The notes below the pieces were generated by a model that had not been told where the DNA came from, ran no database searches, and saw nothing but the letters and a program-made list of their open reading frames with translations. This document shows positions 26,101 through 33,299 of a DNA stretch of 64,000 nucleotides, in pieces (within the stretch, counting starts at the first letter, position 1; every line of letters begins with the position of its first letter). The translations under genes were made by a program, and so were the position numbers. Source of the stretch: Marinirhabdus sp963793275 (GTDB lineage: Bacteria > Bacteroidota > Bacteroidia > Flavobacteriales > Flavobacteriaceae); the NCBI GenBank assembly GCA_963793275.1, contig CAWBZL010000003.1, positions 248,001 to 312,000 on the forward strand, in the 5' to 3' direction.

Positions 26101-26547
26101 TTTGCGGGAGAACATATTATAGAAGCCAGTGCTATGGGACTTGGTGAATACGAGTTCCAGTTAGACGATGGGCCATTCCAGGCGGAAGGTTTATTTAACA
26201 ATGTCTCTCCTGGCAACCATACCGTAACCATACAGGATGTAAACGGTTGTGGAAGCGTAGTTGTAGAGGTTGGAATAGTAGACTATCCAAGATTTGTAAC
26301 CCCTAATCAGGACGGCTGGAACGATACCTGGAATATCATTGGTATTGCAAATGCAGACCCTACGGCAAAAATTTATATATTTGACCGCCACGGGAAACTG
26401 CTCAAGCAAATTAGCCCCCTTGGAGAAGGATGGGATGGTACCTATAACGGGAACCCAATGCCATCGAGTGATTACTGGTTCAGAGTGGACTACAAAGAAG
26501 ACGAAACCCTAAAAGAATTTAGAGGGCACTTTACCCTAAAGCGATAA
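20128..26547 (+). CDS. Giant T9SS type B surface protein with CUB, PKD, P-domain and 14 repeats
   Basis: This is a 2139-residue secreted protein. Order of parts: signal peptide 1-18 (cleavage after FAQ); CUB-like domain about 30-137; PKD domain about 144-232 (YEWNFGDGTTG); proprotein-convertase P-like domain about 291-444 (DLDISLISPNGTEV, LNGDWTVRIVDN); a Cys-rich Ig-like module to about 508; fourteen repeats of about 95 residues (about 514-1887); two Ig-like modules; and from about 2051 a gliding-motility-associated C-terminal (T9SS type B) domain starting FVTPNQDGWNDTWNI and ending FRGHFTLKR. It should cross the outer membrane by T9SS and be displayed as an adhesin-like filament. It is smaller than SprB but similar in plan. 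No porP/sprF partner is adjacent. Confidence 0.93.
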   Translation: MKKITILLLFLPFIVFAQELPNPNGTFSQCIGVFTDSGGSAAAYGNNETLVTTICSDTPGTVLQVNFLTFETESLNDVLTIYDGPTTGSPVIGDFTGTDNPGLVVASATNVSGCLTFAFNSNGTITAPGWTANISCVAPCQTINAQFDSSDPPPAINQTINACQNQTITFNGSAVFSTTGVGATYEWNFGDGTTGVGATSTHAYTAAGIYNVGLVVTDPLGCRSTNDIAVTVQISTTPDFTGTEATDPVICLGDSTTITGMVTAVPFSTSCTVPQGGVTQLGTGPVGSFEAVIPVECFPIGATVQSASDIQNLCINMEHSYLGDLDISLISPNGTEVFFKTFPGGLGTYLGQPLDDETQPAVPGIGFTYCFNDLGAGLLVNGPTVPVVTPSAGNSIQAGTYTPITSYADFIGDDLNGDWTVRIVDNLAIDNGFIFSIDLDFDPAIVPATASFTPVIVSEGWQPDPTIVSTAGNVITVQPTTVGTSCYTYTVMDDFGCTYSETVCIDVLQTPVIEEQPMDLFICDDGTNAGIFDLTVNTPVVLGTQNPADFNVKYYESFVNAENDIAQILPPLDSAYPIMMLPTQPIFVRIEDTTGQCFEIAEFSITYSAATVGMIDDLAFCDDDGSGDQEINLSLFTVTALDGQNPSDFTVTYHNDPLEAAMGTNELPLIYNVPVPGETLYVRVENNTVPTCFAVDDFDVVVSITPSINPPSTYEICDELPNDGFAEFDLTTKDDEITGANPDAVVTYYETFNEAQNDIAEIATPTLYVNMVQGFDTVWARVENINNSDCFDIVSLDLQVNDSPPVTDPVSDLIVCDNDQDGVEEFDLTSKEDEIANTLVNLTFTYHNSLADANNGTPFIANPTTYVSGGETIWVRAENVAGCFTVVTVNLVVDLVPVYVEVPEFSQCDNNGDGIELFNLNSQNATIVDGDLDLSVTYHATEQDAIDATGLLTIPYSSAGEIIWVRVESNSRGCYAVFDMELIVVERPEIFEPDPLRYCDDDNDGFGIFTLTDADDQVVDGNPAGNLVVTYHESFVEAQNNINDLASPYNNIDPFSQIIYVRLTDIATGCYNITTLELIVEDTPQISDPDPLEECDEDGNGVVIFNLTDAEPQMLAGLTGGPYVVNYFEDPALTIPITNSTAYPNIDNPQTIYITVGDTNNDGRCLAETTLLLIVNLPPDLNEPAPYTLCDVNNPGDEIEEFDLTSRTAEITGGDPTILVTYYTSFADAEAGTNPIIDPTAHLNQDAMGNAINPQDIFIRGETAEGGCEEVGAPNGLVLELRVTNIPLVEDPTPLEVCDVDNDGFAEFTLTDKDAEIANGDPSIVVSYYETFLDAEMGMFALTSPYQNIVADMQTVYARATFGMGPNDNGCFKVVELDLIALPTPQLPLTISPIIVCEEGGTAVFNLRDREAEILNGLDPLFFTVSYYVLEANAQQGISPIATPTTYTNIANPQTIYARVAGNNSGNLCASVVSFVIEVRDPPLAAQPVPFTKCDDLGEPNDGFTEFDLTEKDDEIAGPPMPGLNVSYYVTQEDAEDGINPIDPAIAYTNIMNPQTIYVRVDNQGTDCNALTTLNLRVVPNPEPVVPDALVVCDQDPNDGMATFNLTDSAPQILNGANWDLAYYLSYEDAVDQMNEITNTMAYPNISNPQIVYVRATNDMSVDMCFEIVELELRVDPLPDASADVTPFVICQAPNTGQAFFDLTTKEGEILGTQDPALFEVTFYENQDDADNQFDPIPNPTNYPNTSNPQDIFVGIENIDTGCYIAIQVFEIEVIDGAIANNPAEPYAICDNTDPNDGFADFTLEDPDPASQAQQLRNEILAGNDPAGDFTLTFHESLENAENGVNPLGTIYTNIVNPQVIYARVENDAMDNDCFAIAEVILKVEQLPILTLEEEYRLCVDADGLPIEAESGGPSPPVLDTGLSPDDYTFSWELNDTTIIGEVGPSILAVQEGVYMVTVTERVTGCMQTYTTTVILSSPPTTFDVNVVNGAFAGEHIIEASAMGLGEYEFQLDDGPFQAEGLFNNVSPGNHTVTIQDVNGCGSVVVEVGIVDYPRFVTPNQDGWNDTWNIIGIANADPTAKIYIFDRHGKLLKQISPLGEGWDGTYNGNPMPSSDYWFRVDYKEDETLKEFRGHFTLKR
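21670..25790 (+). repeat. Fourteen tandem protein repeats of about 95 residues
   Basis: Each unit begins with CDxDxDGxxxFDLTxKDxEI or a close variant, continues as VTYYxSFxDAExGxNPI, then NPQTIYVRVxN and a second Cys before a beta strand and a Pro-rich linker. The paired Cys and the Asp/Asn-rich opening suggest a disulphide and a calcium site per unit. Units are diverged at both protein and DNA level; unit 8 has an extra roughly 12-residue loop and unit 10 a shortened opening (CEEGGTAVFNL). Confidence 0.85.
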
Positions 26548-26566
26548 CTAATTAATGAGTATATAT

Positions 26567-26602
26567 ATTCAGCCTTCTTTGGACTTTCAAAGAAGGCTGA
26601 AT
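26567..26602 (+). terminator. Intrinsic terminator of the giant protein operon
   Basis: ATTCAGCCTTCTTT (26567-26580) pairs with its complement at 26589-26602 around a short loop, and TGTTTT follows. Confidence 0.85.
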
Positions 26603-27070
26603 TGTTTTATAGAACTTAGGTAAGATCTCTGCCACCACCTTTTTATGTTAGCGGTAAACGAAGTGACATAAAAGTAATGTTTTTCCAGTATATTCGTTCG
26701 TTTTATGCCTGTTACGAAATGTTTATATTTAACAATCTCACGAATAGAAAATACAATTTTCATTAAAAAAAGGAAAGGTTCTTTTCAAAATGAAAAATAT
26801 TCCGGTAGATTGGCTTTCAGAAATCATAAGCATAGTTTTTTGAAATTTGTTACACATCTAGAATGTAAAAAAAATCTGATGAAGCTTTATCTACAATTCA
26901 AAATAATGTAAAAAAGGAAATTTCAGTAGTAAAGAATATTTTATAAGCAGTCTTAATATCTGAACCTGCTATAAATAAAGAAGAGTGTTCAAGAATTATA
27001 CTGTTGGAATAATTTAATGTACTTACAATGTGATACTAAGAAGTCTTTAAAATACTTTTTTACGCTCTAC
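26603..27070. other. AT-rich spacer with possible gene remnants
   Basis: These 468 bases hold no convincing gene. A short frame from ATG 26790 reads MKNIPVDWLSEIISIVF and stops at 26841. A second frame at 26872-27012 reads SDEALSTIQNNVKKEI, then VVKNIL, a TAA, and AVLISEPAINKEECSRII before another TAA. These may be remnants of one lost coding region, with at least one frame change and one stop. An 8-base inverted repeat TTTTATGT/ACATAAAA (26641-26673) is also present. Confidence 0.3.
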
Positions 27071-28585
27071 CTACAAACTTAAACCAAAAGTAAAAACTAG
27101 ATTACTGGTAACCCGGGTTACGGTCGCAGCATCTGTTAAACCAATGTTGTATAACTGTTCTCTTCTGTCTTGAGATGCTCTTGCGTAAGATAAGTCTAAG
27201 TTATAACTACCAAAATTATAGCCAAAACCAAGAGAAAAACCGTTAAGGTCACCAACTATATTGCTGGTGTCATAAGGGCTTTGTTCGTATCTGTATCCAC
27301 CTCGAAGGCTTAGCTGATTTATTCTGTATTCACCCCCTAGGCGTATGGTTGAAGCACCTGTTAATTGATTGTTTATCGTGGTGTTTTGTAAGGCAAAAAA
27401 GGCGTCGTTTGTTGGACTGAACTCAATATTTGAGAAGTCTTTATAGCTATAATCCAGACTTATGAGTCCTTTTTCTCCAAAAATATAAGCTGTACTTGCT
27501 GTTATTTTTCCAGGCGTTTGCAAGTTGTAGTTTTCAAACACATTAAGTACATTGGGATCTATTATTTCTGTGATCGTTAGATTATCTTGTGTTCGTTGTG
27601 TTTCAACATATTGAGAGGTTTCTTCAGAAATTTCAAACCAGGTGGGTGTATCGTAAGTTAAACCTACTCTAAAATTATCAAATTTTGCAATGGCTCCTAA
27701 CTGTGCAGAGAACCCAGCTCCTAAAACCGAGAGGTTATTTTCAAAACCGATAGCGTCTACTGTGCTACCTGTATTATTGTTGGTTTCGTATAAAAAAGTA
27801 CTTTTTTGATAGTCTATAGCGTGCGAGTTCAGGTTCATTCCGAAGAAAAAGTTGTCTTCATACTGCGTAGCAATATTAAAAGTATATTTACCGGTATAAC
27901 CACGAGAGAGCACACTATACTGTTGATTAAAAGTTCCATTGGCAACGTTGCTGGTATATTGTGTGTTTGAAAAATCGCTTGACACCGGGTCAAAGATAAA
28001 TGCCTGATATCCTAAAAAAGCATTTTGCGCTGCAACACCTTCGGTTTCACCAAGAAAATTATATAAACTTGAAATAGATTCGCCGTTTTGTAGTTCCAGT
28101 AAATCTAAAGGAATACCTTGAGCCTGTTGGGTAAAAAAGTTCGCTACAGAAGTATTTCCACGACCTTGAAAAAATAGATCGTTGTCAAAATTTTGCGTGT
28201 TGTTATAATTTAAGCCCAGCGTAATTTTTTTCCAGGGAGATTCGCCCTGATTAATATCTAAAACAAACACAATTCCTGCTTGGTTAAGGCTTAAATCGTA
28301 GTCTTCACTTTGAGTGATTGTATTGAAATAATTAGCTTCGTTTTCAATAGTATTGGAAGAAAATGAAACTGACGCATTATTTTGTAAGAATACAGCACTA
28401 CCAGCGGGATTGATGCCAATAGAAGACAAATCGCCCCCAAGAGCTCCGAACGCGCCGCTTAAGGCATTAAATCTTGCTGTTCCGTTTGTGTTCTCTGTTG
28501 CGTATCTCAGTCCGTCTGTTATGGTTTGAGCGTTCGCAAAAGCCATAGACAATGTAACTACGATAAGGATTGCAGTTCTTTTCAT
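27071..28585 (-). CDS. Outer-membrane transport protein, OmpP1/FadL/TodX family
   Basis: This is a 504-residue beta-barrel protein with signal peptide MKRTAILIVVTLSMAFANAQ. The mature N-terminus carries the FadL-type hatch start (TDGLRYATENTNGTARFNAL, then GALGGDLSSIGINPAG, where the NPAG turn is the family hallmark). Alternating hydrophobic strands continue to the end, which closes with LVFTFGLSL, an aromatic/hydrophobic barrel terminus. Members move long-chain fatty acids or other hydrophobic compounds across the outer membrane; the substrate here is unknown. It lies downstream of the Gly-rich lipoprotein gene on the same strand (33-base gap), so the two may be co-transcribed. Confidence 0.9.
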   Translation of the reverse strand: MKRTAILIVVTLSMAFANAQTITDGLRYATENTNGTARFNALSGAFGALGGDLSSIGINPAGSAVFLQNNASVSFSSNTIENEANYFNTITQSEDYDLSLNQAGIVFVLDINQGESPWKKITLGLNYNNTQNFDNDLFFQGRGNTSVANFFTQQAQGIPLDLLELQNGESISSLYNFLGETEGVAAQNAFLGYQAFIFDPVSSDFSNTQYTSNVANGTFNQQYSVLSRGYTGKYTFNIATQYEDNFFFGMNLNSHAIDYQKSTFLYETNNNTGSTVDAIGFENNLSVLGAGFSAQLGAIAKFDNFRVGLTYDTPTWFEISEETSQYVETQRTQDNLTITEIIDPNVLNVFENYNLQTPGKITASTAYIFGEKGLISLDYSYKDFSNIEFSPTNDAFFALQNTTINNQLTGASTIRLGGEYRINQLSLRGGYRYEQSPYDTSNIVGDLNGFSLGFGYNFGSYNLDLSYARASQDRREQLYNIGLTDAATVTRVTSNLVFTFGLSL

Positions 28586-28618
28586 ATTAATTAAGTTTCG
28601 TAAAATTTTTATTGGAAA

Positions 28619-29644
28619 TTATCCTCTTCCGCCACCTCTTCGTGATCCGCCACCTCTGCTTCCAGAAGATCTTGCCCCCCCACCAGAGCTTCTAAATGAA
28701 CCAGAAGATCTTGAACTTCCAGAACTTCTAAATCCTGAAGATCGTGAGGATGAACGTGTCGATCTTGTATTAGAACGTGTTGATCTATTAGGTGTAGTAA
28801 CTCTTTTATAGGATCCAGATCTTGAATTTCTATAAGTGCTATTTCTATTGGTACTTCTGGAATTATAGCTTCTTGTGTTACTTCTGTTGCCGTAATTACG
28901 GCGTGCAGAACTTCTACCACTATTATATTGTCTTCTGGAGTTTTCGGAACGTGAATAGGACTGATTACTTCTCGAATTGCTTCTCCCGTAATCGCCTCCG
29001 TTTCTTCTACCTCTATTATATGCTACCCCGTTACCGTATCCATTATATCCGCCATAATTGTTGTAACCACCATAATAGCCACCCCAGCCATAAGGGTTAT
29101 TCCATCCCCAGCCGCCGTAGTAACCACCCCAGCCGCCGTAATAGCCTCCCCAGCCGTTACCGTAGAAGCCACCGTACCATGGGCGATAAAAATTACCCCA
29201 ACCATAACCGTAGAATCCACCCCAGCCCCAGTTATTGAATCCACCCCAGCCCCAATTGTTGAAGCCAGTTTCATAAACATTCACAGTAACATTGGGTCCA
29301 TTAGAACCCCACGCGCCATATCCATCTTCATAATTGGATTCTCTGGTAACTATGTAACCTTCTTCGTCTATATAGTCATCAGAAACGTACGAATCTATAT
29401 CTGTAAAGATTAAATCTTCTTCAGGTAAACTCTCATATTCTGCATTTTTTGTTCTAAAATACTGTTTGTAGTAATTGCTATTATCATCACTGGTAGCAAC
29501 GACTTCTTCATTTTCAGAACCGTCGCTATAAATACCATCTTCGGCTGCATATTGAGAAGAACCGCAAGAAACCATCACAAGTGAGAGTAATCCTACTACT
29601 AGTATAGTGTAAAGATTTTTGGAGGAGATGTATGTAGTTTTCAT
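28619..29644 (-). CDS. Low-complexity lipoprotein, Gly/Tyr/Trp-rich then Ser/Arg-rich
   Basis: This is a 341-residue protein with lipobox LVMVSC (Cys 27). Three zones follow: an acidic segment to about 115 (ENEEVVATSDDNSNYYK, EEDLIFTDIDSYVSDD); a zone at about 125-215 made of Gly, Tyr, Trp, Asn and Phe (for example FNNWGWGGFYGYGWGNF); and a C-terminal zone of Ser/Arg/Asn with an RGG-like end (GSRGGGSRRGGGRG). Related genes exist in other Flavobacteriia but have no known role. The design (lipid anchor, acidic stretch, sticky aromatic-Gly stretch, strongly basic tail) suggests a surface or periplasmic matrix component. It is divergent from proS. Confidence 0.8.
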   Translation of the reverse strand: MKTTYISSKNLYTILVVGLLSLVMVSCGSSQYAAEDGIYSDGSENEEVVATSDDNSNYYKQYFRTKNAEYESLPEEDLIFTDIDSYVSDDYIDEEGYIVTRESNYEDGYGAWGSNGPNVTVNVYETGFNNWGWGGFNNWGWGGFYGYGWGNFYRPWYGGFYGNGWGGYYGGWGGYYGGWGWNNPYGWGGYYGGYNNYGGYNGYGNGVAYNRGRRNGGDYGRSNSRSNQSYSRSENSRRQYNSGRSSARRNYGNRSNTRSYNSRSTNRNSTYRNSRSGSYKRVTTPNRSTRSNTRSTRSSSRSSGFRSSGSSRSSGSFRSSGGGARSSGSRGGGSRRGGGRG

Positions 29645-29747
29645 AACAGGAGTAATTTTTATTGTTGGGCTACGTAAAAATAACTAGTTTTGCCCGATTA
29701 AACTAATCAATTAACAAAGTCACAATATTTGTGCCAAACTACAGGCT

Positions 29748-31220
29748 ATGGCGAAGAATTTAACATCCAGAGAAGAGGATTACAGTAAATGGTACAACGA
29801 ACTCGTTGTTCAGGCCGATATGGCTGAAAACAGTGGCGTTAGAGGGTGTATGGTGATAAAGCCATACGGATTTGCAATTTGGGAGAAAATGCAGGCAGAA
29901 TTGGATAGAATGTTTAAGGAAACAGGGCACCAAAATGCGTATTTCCCACTTTTTATACCTAAATCCTATTTTAGTAAAGAAGCAAGCCACGTAGATGGAT
30001 TTGCAAAAGAATGTGCTGTAGTCACCCATTACAGGCTGAAAAATGATGAAAACGGAGGTGTAATTGTAGATCCGGATGCTAAGTTGGAGGAAGAATTAAT
30101 AGTGCGTCCTACTTCTGAAACAATTATTTGGGACACGTACAGAAAGTGGATCCAGAGTTACCGCGATCTGCCCTTGTTGATAAATCAATGGGCCAATGTG
30201 GTGCGTTGGGAGATGAGAACGAGATTGTTTTTGCGTACTGCGGAATTTTTATGGCAGGAAGGACACACAGCTCACGCTACCGAAGCCGAGGCAATAACTG
30301 AAGCAGAACAAATGATGCACATATACGCAGAGTTTGCTGAAAATTATATGGCAATGCCCGTTATAAAAGGTCTTAAAACCGAAAGTGAGCGTTTTGCAGG
30401 TGCTTTAGAAACTTATTGTATTGAAGCGTTGATGCAAGATGGAAAGGCGCTACAAGCTGGAACATCACACTTTTTGGGGCAAAATTTTGCAAAAGCTTTT
30501 GATGTAAAATATGCAACTAAAGAAGGAAAACAAGAATATGTCTGGGCAACTTCCTGGGGAGTTTCTACCAGATTAATGGGAGCGCTAATTATGACACATA
30601 GTGATGATAATGGTCTGGTATTGCCTCCAAAACTGGCTCCAGATCAAGTAGTGATTGTGCCTATTTATAGAAATGATGAGCAGTTAGAAGCTATTAGTGC
30701 AGTAGCAAAAGACCTGCAAGAGCAATTAAGAGCGAAAGGTATTAGGGTGAAGTATGACGACAGAGATACTCAAAAACCGGGTTGGAAGTTTAATCAGTAC
30801 GAATTACAGGGTGTTCCGGTAAGAATTGCTATTGGTCCTAAAGATTTAGAAAAGGCAACGGTAGAGTTGGCAAGAAGAGATACGTTGCAAAAACAATTTG
30901 TGAATCGGGAAGATGTAGTGTCTGTTGTGGAAGGTTTAATGGTTGAGATACAGGATAACCTTTATACCAAAGCATTGAATTACAGAGCCGAACATACAAC
31001 AAAAGTTGATAGCTACGAAGCATTTAAGAAAATTCTGGAAGAAAAAGGTGGTTTCATTGCTGCGCACTGGGATGGTACTTCTGAAACCGAAGAGCAAGTT
31101 AAAAATGAAACTAAAGCAACCATAAGATGTATCCCAATAGATGGTAATGATGAACCGGGAGTGTGCATGGTTACTGGAAAACCTTCAAAGAGGAGAGTGC
31201 TTTTTGCAAAGGCATACTAA
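29748..31220 (+). CDS. proS: Prolyl-tRNA synthetase (archaeal/eukaryal type, ProS type 3)
   Basis: This is a 490-residue class II synthetase charging tRNA-Pro. Motif 2 and active-site parts are visible: VRPTSETIIWDTYRKWI, INQWANVVRWEMRTRLF and LRTAEFLWQEGHTAH; motif 3 lies in TSWGVSTRLMGALIM. The anticodon-binding domain follows (KGIRVKYDDRDTQKPGWKF), then the type 3-specific C-terminal zinc-like domain ending RRVLFAKAY. It lacks the editing insertion of E. coli ProRS. This form is usual in Bacteroidota. It is a single gene followed by tRNA-Glu and rpsT. Confidence 0.97.
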   Translation: MAKNLTSREEDYSKWYNELVVQADMAENSGVRGCMVIKPYGFAIWEKMQAELDRMFKETGHQNAYFPLFIPKSYFSKEASHVDGFAKECAVVTHYRLKNDENGGVIVDPDAKLEEELIVRPTSETIIWDTYRKWIQSYRDLPLLINQWANVVRWEMRTRLFLRTAEFLWQEGHTAHATEAEAITEAEQMMHIYAEFAENYMAMPVIKGLKTESERFAGALETYCIEALMQDGKALQAGTSHFLGQNFAKAFDVKYATKEGKQEYVWATSWGVSTRLMGALIMTHSDDNGLVLPPKLAPDQVVIVPIYRNDEQLEAISAVAKDLQEQLRAKGIRVKYDDRDTQKPGWKFNQYELQGVPVRIAIGPKDLEKATVELARRDTLQKQFVNREDVVSVVEGLMVEIQDNLYTKALNYRAEHTTKVDSYEAFKKILEEKGGFIAAHWDGTSETEEQVKNETKATIRCIPIDGNDEPGVCMVTGKPSKRRVLFAKAY

Positions 31221-31247
31221 ATTTTTTGAAAAAAGATTGGATGGGAT

Positions 31248-31277
31248 TTGGAACATTAAAAAATAGTTGTATTTTTG
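31248..31277 (+). promoter_or_regulatory. tRNA-Glu promoter (TTG, N19, TATTTTTG)
   Basis: TTG at 31248-31250, 19 bases, TATTTTTG at 31270-31277; the tRNA starts 20 bases downstream. It probably also serves rpsT. Confidence 0.7.
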
Positions 31278-31297
31278 CATCCGCATTTCAAAAGAAT

Positions 31298-31369
31298 GGT
31301 CCGTTCGTCTAGGGGTTAGGACGCCAGGTTTTCATCCTGGTAACAGGGGTTCGATTCCCCTACGGACTA
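31298..31369 (+). tRNA. tRNA-Glu (anticodon TTC)
   Basis: The 72-nt cloverleaf has acceptor GGTCCGT with ACGGACT (first pair G-T), D arm with GGGGTTAGG, anticodon stem CCAGG/CCTGG with loop TTTTCAT, T arm AGGGG-TTCGATT-CCCCT and discriminator A. No 3' CCA is encoded. It lies between proS and rpsT. Confidence 0.97.
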
Positions 31370-31393
31370 CAAATTAAGATTTAAACAAAAACA

Positions 31394-31645
31394 ATGGCGA
31401 ATCACAAGTCAGCATTAAAGAGAATTAGAAGCAGCGAAACAAAGCGTTTACGTAACCGTTACCAACACAAAACGACACGTAATGCTATTAAGAAGTTACG
31501 CGAAATGACAGACAAAAAGGAAGCTGAAAAGTTTTATCCTGAAGTTATGTCTATGGTTGATAAGTTAGCTAAGAAAAATATTATCCACGATAATAAAGCG
31601 GCTAATGTGAAGTCTAAACTAGCAAAATTTGTAGCTACGCTATAA
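31394..31645 (+). CDS. rpsT: 30S ribosomal protein S20
   Basis: This is an 83-residue basic protein of the small ribosomal subunit that binds 16S rRNA. It opens with MANHKSALKRIRSSETKRLR, continues RNAIKKLREM and ends IHDNKAANVKSKLAKFVATL, the family's conserved helical hairpin. Length is normal. It starts 24 bases after tRNA-Glu and is closed by a strong terminator at 31669-31700, so tRNA-Glu and rpsT are likely one unit. Confidence 0.98.
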   Translation: MANHKSALKRIRSSETKRLRNRYQHKTTRNAIKKLREMTDKKEAEKFYPEVMSMVDKLAKKNIIHDNKAANVKSKLAKFVATL

Positions 31646-31668
31646 GTTTAAATTCCTTAAAAATTTAG

Positions 31669-31700
31669 AACTCTTCCAACGTTGGAAGAGTTTTTTTTTG
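31669..31700 (+). terminator. Intrinsic terminator of rpsT
   Basis: A perfect palindrome, AACTCTTCCAAC with its complement (31669-31692), is followed by a run of nine T. Confidence 0.9.
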
Positions 31701-31843
31701 GTCAAACATGAATTGTTCTTTCATCAAAAGTGTTTTTTATACCAGAACGATTAGGAGGTATAGATGTAGCACGTATTTTATTTGTACAAGGTTTCAGTTT
31801 TATTGTACATTTATGAAGTTATATATTTAATGTATTTTAAAAA

Positions 31844-33295
31844 ATGGGTATATTCAAAAAAACTGTAGACTTTCTTTACACACCAATCAACGCTTCCATT
31901 GTTTGTCTTTTTAGGATTATTTTCGGGTTGTTTTTAACCTACCAGATTGGATACTATTTTGGCATAGATTATACCTATCAATTTATTTCAGGTCCTGAAG
32001 TATTGTTTCATTATAACGAGCTTTCTTTTTTTAAGCCCCTGCCGTTGGGATTGCTAAAATTTCTTCAGGTTGGCCTCTTGGTTGCAGCAGTAGGTATAAC
32101 CTTAGGAATATGGTATAGGTATGCTATGACGTATTTCTTTATAGTCTTCACTTATTTTTCGTTTGTGGACAGCACACTTTTTAATAATCATATTTATTTG
32201 CTTTCCCTACTATCATTTGTAATGATTTTTATACGAGCAGATACAAAGTATTGTCTTCAGATAGGGAAAAAAAACAAGGAAAATATAAACACTCTTCCCG
32301 CCTGGAATCAATATATATTGATGTTTTTAATTGCTTTGCCATACTTTTTTGGTGGCATTGCAAAGCTTTCATACAATTGGCTTTATACTAATTTAGTTTC
32401 TGAACTACTTTCGGGAGCTAGAGATAATTATCTGGTACAGCTATTTTCAGAAGATATTTTAATTCCTTTTATTAAATATGGAGGGTTGTTATATGATTTA
32501 GGCATTGTCTTCTTATTGCTATTCCGAAGGACCAGAATTTTGGGCTTCTGCCTTATCTTATTTTTTAATCTTACAAACAATTCAATTTTGTTTGATGATA
32601 TAGGGATTTTCCCATTTTTTATGATCTGTGCTTCATTGTTATTTTTTAACCCTGAAAAAGTTGGTTCTTTTATAGATACCATCTTTAAAAAGAAATCAGT
32701 AGAGCAAAAACTTACCCCGAAAGAAAGAAAAAGGTTAAGAAAGGAGCGTGCTAAAACTGTGGAAACTTCTACAATAGCAACTTCAGAAGAGCAAGCGACT
32801 GGTCTAAACAAAAACCAGAGCTATCGGGGACTTGTAACTGCTGCATTACTACTTTTTGTACTTTTTCATATTATTTTTCCTTTTAGATATCACCTTTACA
32901 CCGATAATCCGGAATGGACCGGTGTCGCCAGCCATTTTTCCTGGCGTATGAAAATGCAGTCGGTACAAATTGTTACTCTTAATTTTACAATGCAGGACAA
33001 AGCTACGGGAGCTACGGGTGAGATAGGAGTAAACACCTTTATATCACAAAATCAGTCTATGCACATTGTAGATAGACCCGTTAATTTGGTATTGCTTGCA
33101 AAATATTTAAAGCCTCAAATAGAAAAGAAATATAACATAGTTGATCCAAAAATTACGGCAGATGTAACCGTGAAATTTAACGGACTTCCTGCACAGCAAA
33201 TGATTTTTTCAGATGTTGATTTAACCGAAATTGATGAAACCAACTATAACGATCTTTCCTGGATCGTGCCTTTAAAAGCACAACAAAACAAATAA
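31844..33295 (+). CDS. HTTM-domain membrane protein, vitamin K-dependent gamma-carboxylase-like
   Basis: This 483-residue integral membrane protein has about seven to eight hydrophobic segments. The HTTM features are: an N-terminal FRIIFGLFLTYQIGYYF helix, FNNHIYLL near residue 116, and FFGGIAKLSYNWL (170-181). In this last motif Lys174 lines up with the base-catalyst Lys of human gamma-carboxylase as I recall it (AGVKKLDADW). A charged loop (KKKSVEQKLTPKERKRLRKE) precedes the last helix, then NPEWTGVASHFSWRMKM and a C-terminal soluble domain. Bacterial homologues have no established substrate. It stands alone between rpsT and convergent coaD. Confidence 0.8.
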   Translation: MGIFKKTVDFLYTPINASIVCLFRIIFGLFLTYQIGYYFGIDYTYQFISGPEVLFHYNELSFFKPLPLGLLKFLQVGLLVAAVGITLGIWYRYAMTYFFIVFTYFSFVDSTLFNNHIYLLSLLSFVMIFIRADTKYCLQIGKKNKENINTLPAWNQYILMFLIALPYFFGGIAKLSYNWLYTNLVSELLSGARDNYLVQLFSEDILIPFIKYGGLLYDLGIVFLLLFRRTRILGFCLILFFNLTNNSILFDDIGIFPFFMICASLLFFNPEKVGSFIDTIFKKKSVEQKLTPKERKRLRKERAKTVETSTIATSEEQATGLNKNQSYRGLVTAALLLFVLFHIIFPFRYHLYTDNPEWTGVASHFSWRMKMQSVQIVTLNFTMQDKATGATGEIGVNTFISQNQSMHIVDRPVNLVLLAKYLKPQIEKKYNIVDPKITADVTVKFNGLPAQQMIFSDVDLTEIDETNYNDLSWIVPLKAQQNK

Positions 33296-33299
33296 AATT

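Noticed and set aside
26705..26911. 68-codon plus-strand frame after the giant gene
   Set aside because: Lys/Phe/Ile-rich composition matches random AT-rich sequence, and no ribosome or promoter context is visible.
28609..29280. Overlapping frames opposite or out of phase with the Gly/Ser-rich lipoprotein gene
   Set aside because: Low-complexity codons in the real gene keep other frames open; products such as Val/Leu/His-rich strings look unreal.
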